This document shows positions 26,199 to 35,312 of a stretch of 64,000 nucleotides of DNA, piece by piece (within the stretch, counting starts at the first letter, position 1; each line of letters starts with the position of its first letter). The translations under genes and the position numbers were made by a program. Source of the stretch: Nocardiopsis sp. NRRL B-16309 (lineage in GTDB: Bacteria; Actinomycetota; Actinomycetes; Streptosporangiales; Streptosporangiaceae); assembly GCF_001279585.1 (NCBI RefSeq), contig NZ_LGEC01000038.1, forward strand, positions 53,669 through 117,668, read 5' to 3'. The notes under the pieces are model-generated. The model searched no databases and was not told the origin of the DNA. It worked only from the letters and a program-made list of their open reading frames with translations.

Positions 26199-26246
26199 CT
26201 TTCCATTGGAAAGATATGAGCACGAGCGAATCTTGTCAATGGAAAG
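26199..26246 (-). promoter_or_regulatory. Near-consensus promoter with operator palindrome for doxX
   Basis: On the minus strand TTGACA (26234-26239), a 17-base spacer and TATCTT (26211-26216) form a strong sigma-70-type promoter. CTTTCCATTGGAAAG (26199-26213), a perfect palindrome with one central base, overlaps the -10 box, and a further TGGAAAG half-site (26240-26246) abuts the -35. The geometry suits a repressor; no regulator gene is adjacent. Confidence 0.75.
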
Positions 26247-26420
26247 TCCCGGCGGGGGTCGAGCGCCCGGAGGGCTCGGGCAGCGCCGGCCCGTGCGCCC
26301 GGACCCGAGTACGGCCCGGACGCCGCTGACGTGCCGCCTGGCAAGGCACGGCGATGCCGGGGTCCACGCGCGGCTGGGCGCCCCCCGGGGAAGGTCCCTC
26401 CCCCCGAGACTCCGCCGCGG

Positions 26421-26549
26421 AGAGCACACGCGCCTTCCGGGACGCGTCGGACGGAAGGCCCTCGACTCGCGCACCGCCGTGGGGAGCACGCGCGCCTCCG
26501 GTGGCCCCTCGGGCACGGGGCCAGGCACCGCTGTAGGGAGCACGCGCCC
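26421..26549. repeat. Three imperfect short repeats in a gene-free stretch
   Basis: A 14-base element like GGAGCACGCGCGCC recurs at about 26421, 26483 and 26536, spaced 62 and 53 bases, in the otherwise gene-free 26247-26569. Short C-rich flanks are also similar. Confidence 0.5.
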
Positions 26550-26569
26550 CTCATGCCCGCAGGGCCGCC

Positions 26570-27961
26570 CTACCCCTCGGCCGGGCCGCGGTCCAGGACC
26601 CGGACGGCCGCCGCGGCCGTCGCCGGGTCCGGGTGGTGGCGGGCCAGGGCGCCCAGGACCCGCGCGGTGTCGGGGTGCTCGGACTCCCACAGGCGCACGG
26701 GGTCGGCCAGGAGCAACCGCTCGATACCCGTGGTGTCGTCGGCGTCGAGCAGGAAGCGGATGCCCGCCTCACCACCGGCCATCGACGCCGCGAACATGTC
26801 GATCACCACCCAGGGGCCGAACTCGGACATGATCTCGTCGATCTCGTGCTGGGGCAGCATGCGCGAGGTGAGCAGCACGATCGCGGCCAGGCTCACCACC
26901 GCGGGCCGCGCGGAGTGCAGCAGCGCGCGCAGCTCGTGCTCGATCTGCGAACTGGTCGCGTTCAGCACCTTGGTGCCCGCCCACCGGCGCTGGGCGTGGT
27001 CGGGGCCCGAGACCACCGACGCGATCTCCCGCAGCGCCCGCGCGGGGGTGCGCCGGTCCAGCCAGGGTCCGACCGCCGTGAGCTGGCCCTCGGCGGACAG
27101 GGTGGCCAGGGTGTCCAGGAACTCCGCCGCGTCGGCGTCGGCCAGGTCGCCGATGAGCGGAGCGGGCACACCGACCTCCTGGAGCAGTCGGCGCACCCCG
27201 TACCGGCCCAGCGGCGTGAGCTCGACGACGGGGCCGTCGTCGGCGTCGGCGGGAGCGGGCAGGAGGACGGCACCGGTCGTGGCCAGCTGGCGCAGCGTGT
27301 GCAGGAGCAGGTCCTCGGCCTGGGGGCGCAGGCGCTCGGGCAGCGCGCTGACCGCGCCGGGGGCGAGCAGGACGTCGCGCACCAGGGTGTCCAGGGGCGC
27401 CCTGCACCCGTCGGGCGCCTCGTACAGGTAGCGCAGCACGTTGGGCAGGAGTTCGGGCCCGGAGGTGCCCGGTTCGGGGGCGGAGCCGCCCTCGCTGTCG
27501 CCCCGCGCGTACTCGAAGGTGTTCTCGAAGACGCGGGTCCACCAGTCCAGGACGTGCTCGGGGCCGCGGGCCAGGGCGCGCAGATCCGGGCGCGGGCGCG
27601 CGAGGCCGTCGTCGAGCACCACCAGGCCCAGGCCCACGGCCGTCTCCCAGGGGACGACGAAGTCCACGACGTCGCCGCCGGCGGCCGTGTGCTCCAGCCA
27701 CGCGGTCCGGCGGTCGGGGGAGTGGGCGAGGGAGTGCGGCCACAGACCGAGCCGCTCGACCGCGTCGCGCACGTCGGCGAGGGCGGGGAGCCCGTGCGGT
27801 GTGACCGGTGTGGAGGGGGAGCACCACAGGGCCAGGCCCAGGGCGTCGCGCAACCGGGCGGTGCGCAGGGCCGCGTGGGCGAGCTCCCGCGGGGGCGGCA
27901 GTGACACGGGCCTGGCGGAGATCTGGCGGTGGCCCGGGGCGGGCGGCTCGTGCGCGGGCAT
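26570..27961 (-). CDS. Uncharacterised large protein, wHTH-like and helical
   Basis: A 463-residue protein with no family I can name. The N-terminal 200 residues resemble a helical adaptor (ALRTARLRDALGLALWCSP, ERLGLWPHSL). A winged-helix-like segment follows around 215-275 (LLHTLRQLATTGAVLLP, VELTPLGRYGVRRLLQEVG). The C-terminal half is HEAT-like (AALRAARPAVVSLAAIVLL-type helices). The layout 'LTPLG followed by helical repeats' also occurs in the gene at 30319-31935, so the two look like distant paralogues on the same strand. The ATG at 27961 follows GGGAGG. No signal peptide or membrane helix. Function unknown; proximity to the Fxs block is suggestive only. Confidence 0.7.
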   Translation of the reverse strand: MPAHEPPAPGHRQISARPVSLPPPRELAHAALRTARLRDALGLALWCSPSTPVTPHGLPALADVRDAVERLGLWPHSLAHSPDRRTAWLEHTAAGGDVVDFVVPWETAVGLGLVVLDDGLARPRPDLRALARGPEHVLDWWTRVFENTFEYARGDSEGGSAPEPGTSGPELLPNVLRYLYEAPDGCRAPLDTLVRDVLLAPGAVSALPERLRPQAEDLLLHTLRQLATTGAVLLPAPADADDGPVVELTPLGRYGVRRLLQEVGVPAPLIGDLADADAAEFLDTLATLSAEGQLTAVGPWLDRRTPARALREIASVVSGPDHAQRRWAGTKVLNATSSQIEHELRALLHSARPAVVSLAAIVLLTSRMLPQHEIDEIMSEFGPWVVIDMFAASMAGGEAGIRFLLDADDTTGIERLLLADPVRLWESEHPDTARVLGALARHHPDPATAAAAVRVLDRGPAEG

Positions 27962-28115
27962 GGGGCCTCCCGGATTCTGACGGCACGGCGGTTCCCCTTC
28001 TTCTATCGCTCCGGTGCGGGCCCGTGGGGCGGTTTCGCCAGGATCGGTCCGAGAATCACCAGGGGCCCGGGCCCCGGCGCGAGTGGGCCGGGCCGGGGTG
28101 GGGCAGGATGGCGCC

Positions 28116-28709
28116 ATGGGCGAACTGGTGCTGATCAGACACGGGCAGACCGAGTGGAGCAGGCAGCGGCGGCACACCGGCCGCACCGATCTGCCGCTGA
28201 CCGCGGAGGGTGAGGCGCAGGCCGAGGCACTGCGTCCGCTGCTCGCCAAGCGGGACGTCGGACTGGTCGTCACGAGCCCTCTGACCCGTGCCGTGCGCAC
28301 CGCCGAGCTGGCGGGACTGCACGAGACCGCGGTCGACCCGGACCTGGCCGAGTGGGACTACGGCGGCTACGAGGGCATCACCACCGCCGAGATCCAGCGC
28401 GACCGCCCGGGCTGGAACCTGTGGCGCGACGGCGTCCCTCCCGGCGACGCCGAGCACCCGGGTGAGCTCGTGGAACAGGTGGGGGAGCGGGCCGACCGGG
28501 TCCTGGCCCTGGTCACGGCCGAACTCGACGCCGGTGGTCCCGACGTGGTGCTGGTGGCGCACGGGCACGTGCTCCGGGTGCTCACCGCCCGCTGGCTGGG
28601 CCTGCCCTCCTCGAAGGGCGTGCTGTTCCGGCTGGACACCGGCAGTCTGAGCACTCTGAGCCGGGAGCACGACCGCCCCGTCATCGCCTCCTGGAACACG
28701 GGCCGCTGA
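28116..28709 (+). CDS. Histidine phosphatase family protein
   Basis: A 197-residue phosphoglycerate-mutase-like phosphatase. Motifs: LIRHGQTEWS with the phospho-accepting His at the start, TSPLTRAVRTAEL, LAEWDYGGYEG with the acid, and LVAHGHVLRVLTARWLG with the second catalytic His. It should dephosphorylate a small molecule or sugar phosphate via phosphohistidine; the substrate is not known. The start at the ATG at 28116 is fixed by the motif only eight codons later. A GC palindrome follows the stop and is a likely terminator. Confidence 0.92.
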   Translation: MGELVLIRHGQTEWSRQRRHTGRTDLPLTAEGEAQAEALRPLLAKRDVGLVVTSPLTRAVRTAELAGLHETAVDPDLAEWDYGGYEGITTAEIQRDRPGWNLWRDGVPPGDAEHPGELVEQVGERADRVLALVTAELDAGGPDVVLVAHGHVLRVLTARWLGLPSSKGVLFRLDTGSLSTLSREHDRPVIASWNTGR

Positions 28710-28732
28710 GTCCGCCGCCCGATCGCGGCGAA

Positions 28733-28752
28733 GGCGGGGCCGCGGCCCCGCC
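28733..28752 (+). terminator. 20-bp GC palindrome after the phosphatase gene
   Basis: GGCGGGGCCG directly followed by its reverse complement CGGCCCCGCC, 24 bases after the stop; it would form a short stem with a CGCG loop. Confidence 0.6.
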
Positions 28753-28889
28753 GGCCACCGGGTCCGGCGCTCGGCGCCGTGGACCGGAAGGCGAAGGGGC
28801 GGGCGCGCGGATGTCCGTTCGTGGTGATAGAACACCAGGCGAAACGTTCACGTTCGCACGAACACTCCGAGAGAACACAGGCATCCCCC

Positions 28890-29726
28890 ATGTCACCACG
28901 CAAGCGCGCCGCCCTGGGTGCGGCCGCCCTGACCGCGCTCACCCTCACCGGATGCGCGCAGGTCCTGGAACAGGCCGACCGCTTCCTCCTCGAACAGGGC
29001 GGCCACATGGTCGGCGCCGTCGACTTCGACGAGGTCGACCGCGACGACCCCTTCTCCGGGAGCCCCGCCGCCGACTACGGCGTCGGGTTCGACACCCCCG
29101 AGGCCGCCGCCGAGGGCGACTTCACGGCCGAGCAGGTGGAGTGGGCCCAGGACCGCACCCAGCTGTTCCTGGAGACGGTCTACCTCGACACCGACGCGGT
29201 CTTCGATGAGGACAACAGCGAGTTCACCGGTCTGCTCACGGGCCAGTCCCTGGAGTGGTACATGGACAACCTCGGGCACGAGGACCCCGAACTCGACAGC
29301 CGGCACCTTCCGTTCAACCTCACCCCCGGCACGGCCGAGCTGATCGGCGACGAGATCCGCGTCGACGGCCGGATGTGGGCCGAGCAGGCGCAGGACCCGT
29401 ACGGCCAGGACTACCTGGCCGTACGGACCGAGTACGTCGTCGTCTACCCGATCGCCCGCCCCGGCGCACCGGTGTCGACGCGCCTGGTCGTGACCCACCT
29501 CGGGGAGGTCTCCTTCCACGACCGCGGGGACGGCACCCTGGAGGCGTGGCCGAACTGGAACCGCGGGGTGGCCCCGGCGCACTGCCTCCCCGACCAGTTC
29601 ACGTTCACCCCCTCCTTCCCCGACGAGAGGCCCGAGGGCGAGCAGCCCCGGGGGAGGACGCAGGACGCCTACGACCTGGAGGACACCCGCGAATGGCAGG
29701 GGTGTGCTTCGGTCGAGGGCACCTGA
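28890..29726 (+). CDS. Lipoprotein of unknown function
   Basis: A 278-residue protein with a lipoprotein signal ending at LTLTGC (Cys about 20), so it should be anchored outside the membrane. The mature part is acidic, with FTAEQVEWAQDRTQLFLETVYLD, a helical domain, and a strand-rich domain with LAVRTEYVVVYPIARPGAP and STRLVVTHLGEVSFHDRG. Two Cys (in APAHCLPD and EWQGCAS) may pair. I do not recognise the family; similar hypothetical secreted proteins are common in actinomycetes. The ATG at 28890 is the start that gives a proper signal peptide; the ribosome site is weak. Confidence 0.75.
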   Translation: MSPRKRAALGAAALTALTLTGCAQVLEQADRFLLEQGGHMVGAVDFDEVDRDDPFSGSPAADYGVGFDTPEAAAEGDFTAEQVEWAQDRTQLFLETVYLDTDAVFDEDNSEFTGLLTGQSLEWYMDNLGHEDPELDSRHLPFNLTPGTAELIGDEIRVDGRMWAEQAQDPYGQDYLAVRTEYVVVYPIARPGAPVSTRLVVTHLGEVSFHDRGDGTLEAWPNWNRGVAPAHCLPDQFTFTPSFPDERPEGEQPRGRTQDAYDLEDTREWQGCASVEGT

Positions 29727-29785
29727 TCCCGTGACACCCGCCCGCTGCGCCGGAGGCGGAGTCCGGCTCGCGGCCGGCCGCGGCC

Positions 29786-29824
29786 CGGGGAGGCGGCCCC
29801 GGGAGGCGGCCCGGGGAGGCGGCC
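29786..29824. repeat. Three tandem copies of a 13-base GC element
   Basis: CGGGGAGGCGGCCC and close variants repeat three times head to tail between the lipoprotein and acetyltransferase genes; probably slippage. Confidence 0.6.
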
Positions 29825-29871
29825 CGCCGAGGTGCGGCGAACGCCCGCTCACGGCGGTCCGATCAGGTTGA

Positions 29872-30366
29872 ATGTCGTCCATGATCGTGCGTCGAATGCT
29901 GCCAGACGAGATGACCGCCGTCAGCGACCTGCGAGAGATCGCCTACCGGGCCGATCGACTGCTGGACGCGAGCCCGACCTACGCCGAGGCCCTGCGGCTC
30001 CTGGGAGCCGACGGGCACGGCGAGGTCCTGGTGGCCGCGGACGGTGACCAGCTGCTGGGAACGATCATGTTCGCGCCCTGGTCGGACCGCAGCGAGCTCG
30101 CCCGCGGAGCCGACGAGGCGGAGGTGCGCGCGTTCGCGGTGGGCCCCCAGGCGCGGGGGCGGGGGGTCGGCCGGGCCCTGGTGAACGCGATCGTGGACCG
30201 CGCCCGGCAGGAGGGCGTCTCCCGGCTGCTGCTGTCCACCCAGCCCGCGATGGTCTCCGCCCAGTACGTGTACCGGGCACGCGGCTTCACCCGCGTGCCC
30301 GAACGCGACTGGTCGCCGCTACCGGGCGTCGACCTGCTGGCCTACGAGCTGGTGCTCAAGGACTGA
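29872..30366 (+). CDS. GNAT family N-acetyltransferase
   Basis: A 164-residue acetyltransferase. The acetyl-CoA binding motif is clear: VRAFAVGPQARGRGVGRALVNAI (the V-x-P-x-x-R-G-x-G-x-G/A pattern), and the later LLLSTQPAMVSAQYVYRARGFTRVPERD includes the tyrosine and RGF typical of the fold. It transfers an acetyl group to an amine; the substrate is unknown. Starts at 29872 and 29881 are both possible. Its last 48 bases overlap the end of the convergent gene at 30319. Confidence 0.88.
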   Translation: MSSMIVRRMLPDEMTAVSDLREIAYRADRLLDASPTYAEALRLLGADGHGEVLVAADGDQLLGTIMFAPWSDRSELARGADEAEVRAFAVGPQARGRGVGRALVNAIVDRARQEGVSRLLLSTQPAMVSAQYVYRARGFTRVPERDWSPLPGVDLLAYELVLKD

Positions 30367-31935
30367 CCGCGCGGCCTCGGCCACCTCCCCGCCCAGCGCG
30401 CCCTCGGCGCAGCGGGCGAGCACGGCGTCGGCGACCGGGTGCCCGGTCAGCCAGACGGCCCGGGCGAAGTCGCGGGCGTGCGGCGCGTACCGCTCCCCGT
30501 CCTCGACCGGGAGCGGCAGACCCGCGTCGAGCAGGAGCGCGTAGTCGTCCAGCACCACCCACGCCGCCTGGTGGGAGGTGGGCGGCTCGGGCGCGGCACC
30601 GAGCAGGCGGCGCGCCCAGCCGCCCAGCACCGGGTGGTGGGTGTACAGGCTCAGCATCGGGAACAGGTCCGCCTCCAGCACGGACAGGTGGGCGGCGACC
30701 CGGGCACGGCGGCGCCAGGACTCGGGCGCGGCGCCGGCCTCCCAGAGCTGACGGGCCGCGGTGGCGGTGTCGCGGGCGGCGGTCCAGCGTTCGAGCAGCG
30801 TCGCGGTGTCCACCGGCCGCCCCTGCTCCACCAGGGCGAGGGCCTCGTCGGCGCTCATCGCCCCGACCGTCGGGGTGAGCGGTACGCGGGCGCCGGAGTG
30901 GCGGAGGCGGCCGACCATGAAGTGGTCGCCCAGCGGCGTGGTGCGGAAGCCGGGGCCGTCGCGGGCCACGGCGCCCAGCTCGGCCAGGGTCTCCAGCACG
31001 CGCCGTACCGCCTGCTCCGGGTCGGTGCCGTGGTCGCCCAGCACCACGGCGGGCCCGTAGGCGTCCACGACCTCGGCGGGTGTGCGCAGGTCGCCGCAGA
31101 CGAAGAGGTTGGTGAGTACGAGGAAGGCCGCCATGCCGCGCAGGCGGGTCATGGCCAGCAGCGCGCCCGCCCAGGCGTCGGCGACCGCCCCGGGCTCGCC
31201 GTCGGCCCAGGCCCGCGCGGTGGGACCGGGCAGGACCCGGGTGTAGGTGGTGCGCAGCAGTCCGGCGTCGCGGGCGATGGCGAACAGCTCGCGGACCCGG
31301 TCGGGGTCCAGGTCCAGCGCGGCGGCGGCCTCCTCGGTGTCGGCGGCGGTGAGGGCGTCGTCGTCGCGGTCGGGGTCCAGGTCGAGCCCGCGGTCGGCCC
31401 AGACCGTGAGCCGGGCCGCGTCGGCCAGGACGGCGCACGAGCGCGCCGCCGCGTCGAGGTCGCCGGGCCGGGTGCGCAGGACGGGGCGCAGCGGCTCGGG
31501 CTCCCCGTCCTCGCCGGCGCCGAGCCGGTGCAGCAAAGGGAGCGCTCCCTCCTCGACGGGGTCGGGGCGGTGCGCGGGGCCGTCAGGCTCGGAGCTGTCG
31601 GGCTCGGGGCCGCCGGGCTCCAGGTCGACGGTGGCGATGGCCGAGCGCAGGCGGCGCGGACTCTCGGTGCACACCAGCTGGCCGGTGTCGACCAGGAAGT
31701 CGCACCAGGTCAGCCAGGCGGGGCGCAGGTCACCGGACACGCCCGTCCAGTGCTGGACGGTCCGGGCGATGTCGTCGACGTCGCTGACCGACCAGTCCAT
31801 CGGGTCGGGGGAGCCGGCGTCGAGGTGGGCCGTCAGGAGGAAGAGGAGGGCGTCGGGGTCCGGGGCGAGCGGCGGATCGAGGGCGCGGGCCCAGTCGAGG
31901 CAGTCGTGCACGACGGAAAAGATGCGCTCAGTCAT
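30319..31935 (-). CDS. Uncharacterised large protein, paralogue-like to the gene at 26570
   Basis: A 538-residue protein of unknown family. The N-terminal 110 residues (MTERIFSVVHDCLDWARALDP, WSVSDVDDIARTVQHW) look like a helical domain. A winged-helix-like part is centred on AVRRVLETLAELGAVARDGPGFRTTPLG, and the C-terminal 200 residues are HEAT-like helices (ARDTATAARQLWEAGAAPESW, AVADAVLARCAEGALGGEVAEAARSVL). The order matches the gene at 26570-27961. The ATG at 31935 is preceded by GGTGATGAG; an in-frame ATG at 31971 is an alternative. It diverges from the radical SAM gene of the Fxs block, so it could share its control region. Confidence 0.7.
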   Translation of the reverse strand: MTERIFSVVHDCLDWARALDPPLAPDPDALLFLLTAHLDAGSPDPMDWSVSDVDDIARTVQHWTGVSGDLRPAWLTWCDFLVDTGQLVCTESPRRLRSAIATVDLEPGGPEPDSSEPDGPAHRPDPVEEGALPLLHRLGAGEDGEPEPLRPVLRTRPGDLDAAARSCAVLADAARLTVWADRGLDLDPDRDDDALTAADTEEAAAALDLDPDRVRELFAIARDAGLLRTTYTRVLPGPTARAWADGEPGAVADAWAGALLAMTRLRGMAAFLVLTNLFVCGDLRTPAEVVDAYGPAVVLGDHGTDPEQAVRRVLETLAELGAVARDGPGFRTTPLGDHFMVGRLRHSGARVPLTPTVGAMSADEALALVEQGRPVDTATLLERWTAARDTATAARQLWEAGAAPESWRRRARVAAHLSVLEADLFPMLSLYTHHPVLGGWARRLLGAAPEPPTSHQAAWVVLDDYALLLDAGLPLPVEDGERYAPHARDFARAVWLTGHPVADAVLARCAEGALGGEVAEAARSVLEHQLVGQQVDAR

Positions 31936-32521
31936 TGTCTCATCACCGAATGTGAGTCGCAGATGTCGCATCAGCGTAACCCCGCCCGGTCCTCCTCCGT
32001 GGCCGAACGCCGAAATCGTTCGGGTTCGCCCCCGGGGCCGCCCGGCGCGGACCCGGGCCCGCCGCCGTCGCCGGGTGCGCCCCGGGCCCCGGGCGGAGTC
32101 CTTCGCGAGTCCGCCGCCCGCGCCCGAGCGGGCGCCTCCGGCGGGTGCGCCCGCCCTCGGCGAGGGCCGCACCGCTCGTGCAGGTGAGGAGGGGCGCCGC
32201 GTTTTCGAGAGGCGTTCCACGGGCGCTGACAACGGTGGCGGAAAGGCTCGACAAACGCCGGGAGAACGCGTTTACCCGTTTCCCGGAATCGTCGCGAGTG
32301 ACAGCTCGACGGAGAATCGAACCATAGTTCGGGTGACCGAAACCGGCCACCGCGTCAACGCCGCGGGCGTTTGGTCCGCGCTTGGGCGGAAACACCGGGG
32401 AGGCGGACGGTGTGGTCCGTCCGGCCACGGTGTCTGCCGAGGACAGGTCACTCGTACCACCGCGCCCGCAGGTCCGACCCGCGAGTGAGATTGGCCGGTG
32501 TCCGGGACGAGAACATAGGTC
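31936..32521. other. 586-base divergent region upstream of fxsB
   Basis: No gene seen. The part 32200-32340 is less GC-rich and probably holds the fxsB promoter; GTGACA and CATAGT (about 32296-32325) are a possible but poorly spaced pair. The ATG of fxsB has only a weak site (ATAGG), so translation may depend on a feature not visible here. Confidence 0.45.
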
Positions 32522-33793
32522 ATGCACGACCGCGCGATCGCGCGTGCTCCCCTTCCCCAGGAGGTCACCGGCGTGGCAGCGAGCGCCCGAGAGCGAAGCC
32601 CCGACCACTGGCCGACCGAACTCGACGTCCGGGACCTGCTCGCCCAGGGATGGCGGCCCACTCCCTTTCACGAGTACGTCCTGAAGATCCACAGCCGCTG
32701 CAATCTCGCCTGCGACTACTGCTACATGTACGAAATGGCCGACCAGGGCTGGCGAAGACAGCCGCGGCGCATGGCCGTACCCACGGTCGAACGCGTCGCG
32801 GAACGCATCGCCGAACACGCCCGCGCGCACGGGCGCTCCCGGGTCGAGATCGTCCTGCACGGCGGGGAACCGCTCCTGGTCGGCCACGGCCACCTGCGCA
32901 CGACCGCACAACTGCTGCGCAAGGCCACCGAACCCGACGTGCTCGCCGCCCTGAGCATCCAGACCAACGGCGTCCTCATCGACGACCAGTACCTCGACCT
33001 CTTCGACGAACTGGGCATCCGGGTGGGCGTCAGCATCGACGGCGCCGAGCGCGACCACGACCGCCACCGCCGCCGCGCCAACGGCCGCGGGACCCACGCC
33101 GAGGTCGACGCCGGACTCCGCCTGCTCACCGCGCCCCCGTACCGCCACCTGTTCTCCGGCCTGCTGGCCACCATCGACCTGGAGTCCGACCCGGTCGGCA
33201 CCTACGAGGCCCTGCTCGCCTACGACCCGCCCGGCATCGCCTTCCTGCTGCCGCACGGCAACTGGGAGGCCCCGCCCCCCGGCTGGGACCCCGAGGGGCG
33301 CGGCTACGGCGACTGGCTCATCGCGCTCTTCGACCGCTGGTACCACGCGCCCCGGCGGGAGACCGACATCCGGATGTTCCACGACATCATCCGGATGCTC
33401 CTGGGCAGCCACTCGCGCACCGAGAGCATCGGGCTGTCCCCGGCCGCGCTCGTGGTCGTGGAGACCGACGGCAGCATCGAACAGGTCGACAGCCTCAAGT
33501 CCGCCTACGAGGGCGCCGCCGGCACCCGCCTGCACACCTTCACCCACCCCTTCGACGACGCCCTGTACCTGCCCTCGACGGCGGCGCGGCAGATCGGCGC
33601 GCGGGCCCTGGCGCCGGAGTGCCGGGCCTGCCCCGTGCACACGGTGTGCGGCGCGGGCCTCTACCCCCACCGCTACCGGGCCGGGACGGGATTCCGGAAC
33701 CCGTCGGTGTACTGCCAGGACCTGTACCGCCTCATCACCCACGTCCACCGGGCCGTCGCCGCGGACGTGGCCCGCATCCGGGAGGAACTGTGA
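32522..33793 (+). CDS. fxsB: Radical SAM/SPASM cyclophane maturase FxsB
   Basis: A 423-residue radical SAM enzyme. The [4Fe-4S]/SAM motif is C60-x3-C64-x2-C67 (SRCNLACDYCYMYEM). HGGEPLL, IQTNGVLIDDQY and VGVSIDGAERDHD follow the radical SAM barrel order, and the C-terminal ECRACPVHTVCGAG plus a later Cys form the SPASM-like auxiliary cluster region. The sequence matches the FxsB family, which crosslinks Phe to the residue two places on (F-x-S) in short precursors with a C-terminal FxSxx. A matching precursor lies at 38067-38231. Its stop overlaps the next gene by GTGA, so it is coupled to the HExxH protein. Confidence 0.9.
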   Translation: MHDRAIARAPLPQEVTGVAASARERSPDHWPTELDVRDLLAQGWRPTPFHEYVLKIHSRCNLACDYCYMYEMADQGWRRQPRRMAVPTVERVAERIAEHARAHGRSRVEIVLHGGEPLLVGHGHLRTTAQLLRKATEPDVLAALSIQTNGVLIDDQYLDLFDELGIRVGVSIDGAERDHDRHRRRANGRGTHAEVDAGLRLLTAPPYRHLFSGLLATIDLESDPVGTYEALLAYDPPGIAFLLPHGNWEAPPPGWDPEGRGYGDWLIALFDRWYHAPRRETDIRMFHDIIRMLLGSHSRTESIGLSPAALVVVETDGSIEQVDSLKSAYEGAAGTRLHTFTHPFDDALYLPSTAARQIGARALAPECRACPVHTVCGAGLYPHRYRAGTGFRNPSVYCQDLYRLITHVHRAVAADVARIREEL

Positions 33794-35124
33794 CCGCAGC
33801 GGCCGTGCCGATCAGTCGACCGGTGCCGGGGCCGGTCTTCGACGCCCTGGCCCGGGGCGCGGGGGGCGCCACCGCCGCCCGCTACCTGCGCGAGGCCGAG
33901 TACGGCAAGCACCTGCTGCTCGTGCGCCAGGTCGTGGACCACGCGCGGGCACGGGAGCACCCCCTGGCGGAGCGGGCCGGGGCGGCCTACGAACTGCTCA
34001 TGCGCGCCGAGGAGGCGGCCCCCGACGCCGTGGCGCGCCTCCTGCGCCATCCGACCGTGGGGGTGTGGGCCCGGCGCACCGTCCTGGCCCTGGGCGGCCA
34101 CCGCGACGAGGAGCCCCGGGTGGCGGCTATGTCGGCCCTGGCGGCCTCCGCGGCCGCCCGCTCGGGCATCGCGGCCCGCCTGCGGGTTCCCCTGTACGGG
34201 CCCACCGCGCCCCTGCCGGGCCTCGGACGCGCGCTGCTGCGGCCGGGCGCCGACGGCGAGGAGGCGGTGTTCGAGTCCGGCGCCGACGGCGCCGGACTCT
34301 CCCTCGGCCGCACGGCCGTGCGGGTACCGGACGACCCGCACGAGGACGCCGAGGGCTGGCACGCGCTGCGCCGGATGGCGGCCGAGCACCGGGGCCGCCG
34401 CCTGGAGCTGCTCCTGGACGACCAGGAGGCCGACCGCATGCCGGGGGCGAGGGTGGCCGAGTCCCGCCTGGAGGGCGAGCGGGTGGAGCACTGGCGCGCC
34501 GTGCTCCGCCGGGCGTGGGCGCTCCTGGTCGACCACCACTGGACGATCGCCGAGGAGACCCCGGAGACCGTCTTCACGATGACCCCGATCACCACCTCCA
34601 GCGGCGCGTACTGCAGCGCCACGGCCAAGCACTGCTTCGGCAACCTGGGCCTGTCCACCCCGCTCGACCCGGTCTCGCTCGCGCTCACCTTCGCCCACGA
34701 GGTCCAGCACGCCAAGCTGACGGCGCTCCTGGACGTGGTGGACCTGTCGCTGCCCGACGACGGGCCGCGCTTCTACGCCCCCTGGCGCCTGGACGCCCGG
34801 CCGATGAGCGGCCTGATCCAGGGCGTGTACGCCCATCTGGGCGTGGCGGGGTTCTGGCGCCGGCAGCGGCACGTCTCCACGGGAGAGGCGGCCGCGCTGG
34901 CGCAGACCGAGTTCGCGCACTGGGGGCGCTCCTCGGTGGACGCGGGCCGGACCGTGCTGGCCTCACGGATGCTCACTCCGGCGGGCGAGCGGTTCCTGTC
35001 CGCGACCCAGGCCACCCTGCTCGGCTGGCAGGACGAACCGGTGCCCGCCGCCGCCCTGGAGAGGGCCGAGGCCGCCGCGCGCCGGCACCGCGCGCGGTGG
35101 CGCGAACACAACCCCGGCCTGTGA
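33790..35124 (+). CDS. HExxH-motif putative peptide-modifying protein
   Basis: A 444-residue protein from the GTG at 33790 (GGAGGA six to nine bases upstream), overlapping fxsB. HEVQH at about 303-307 lies in TFAHEVQHAKLTALLD. The first half is helical (GKHLLLVRQVVDHAR, TVGVWARRTVLALGG), followed by TMTPITTSSGAYCSATAKHCFG just before the motif. This is the family found beside FxsB and other RiPP genes; recent work on relatives shows HExxH proteins of this kind acting as alpha-ketoglutarate-dependent peptide beta-hydroxylases rather than proteases. It therefore probably adds a second modification to the FxsA peptide. Its own activity is not shown here. Confidence 0.82.
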   Translation: MTAAAVPISRPVPGPVFDALARGAGGATAARYLREAEYGKHLLLVRQVVDHARAREHPLAERAGAAYELLMRAEEAAPDAVARLLRHPTVGVWARRTVLALGGHRDEEPRVAAMSALAASAAARSGIAARLRVPLYGPTAPLPGLGRALLRPGADGEEAVFESGADGAGLSLGRTAVRVPDDPHEDAEGWHALRRMAAEHRGRRLELLLDDQEADRMPGARVAESRLEGERVEHWRAVLRRAWALLVDHHWTIAEETPETVFTMTPITTSSGAYCSATAKHCFGNLGLSTPLDPVSLALTFAHEVQHAKLTALLDVVDLSLPDDGPRFYAPWRLDARPMSGLIQGVYAHLGVAGFWRRQRHVSTGEAAALAQTEFAHWGRSSVDAGRTVLASRMLTPAGERFLSATQATLLGWQDEPVPAAALERAEAAARRHRARWREHNPGL

Positions 35125-35312
35125 GGTGAGGTCCCCCCGCCCCGACCGTGTCCTCCGTCCCGACCGTCCCGTCCGTGCAACGTGCCCCGCACGTCCTACC
35201 TCGCACCGCGCGCCTCGCACAGGAGAGCGTCACCGCGTCCCGTGCCCGGACGAGGCGTCCACCACCACGCGAGGCGTTCTCGACGGACCCGAGCCGTTCC
35301 GGGCCGAGTCGG

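Noticed and set aside
28779..28889. N-terminal extension of the lipoprotein at 28890
   Set aside because: The extension would bury the signal peptide inside the protein; the lipobox needs the start at 28890.
32371..35124. Single fused gene for the radical SAM and HExxH proteins
   Set aside because: The frame holding the HExxH part continues upstream without stops, but the radical SAM motifs are in another frame; the GTGA overlap and GGAGGA site show two genes.
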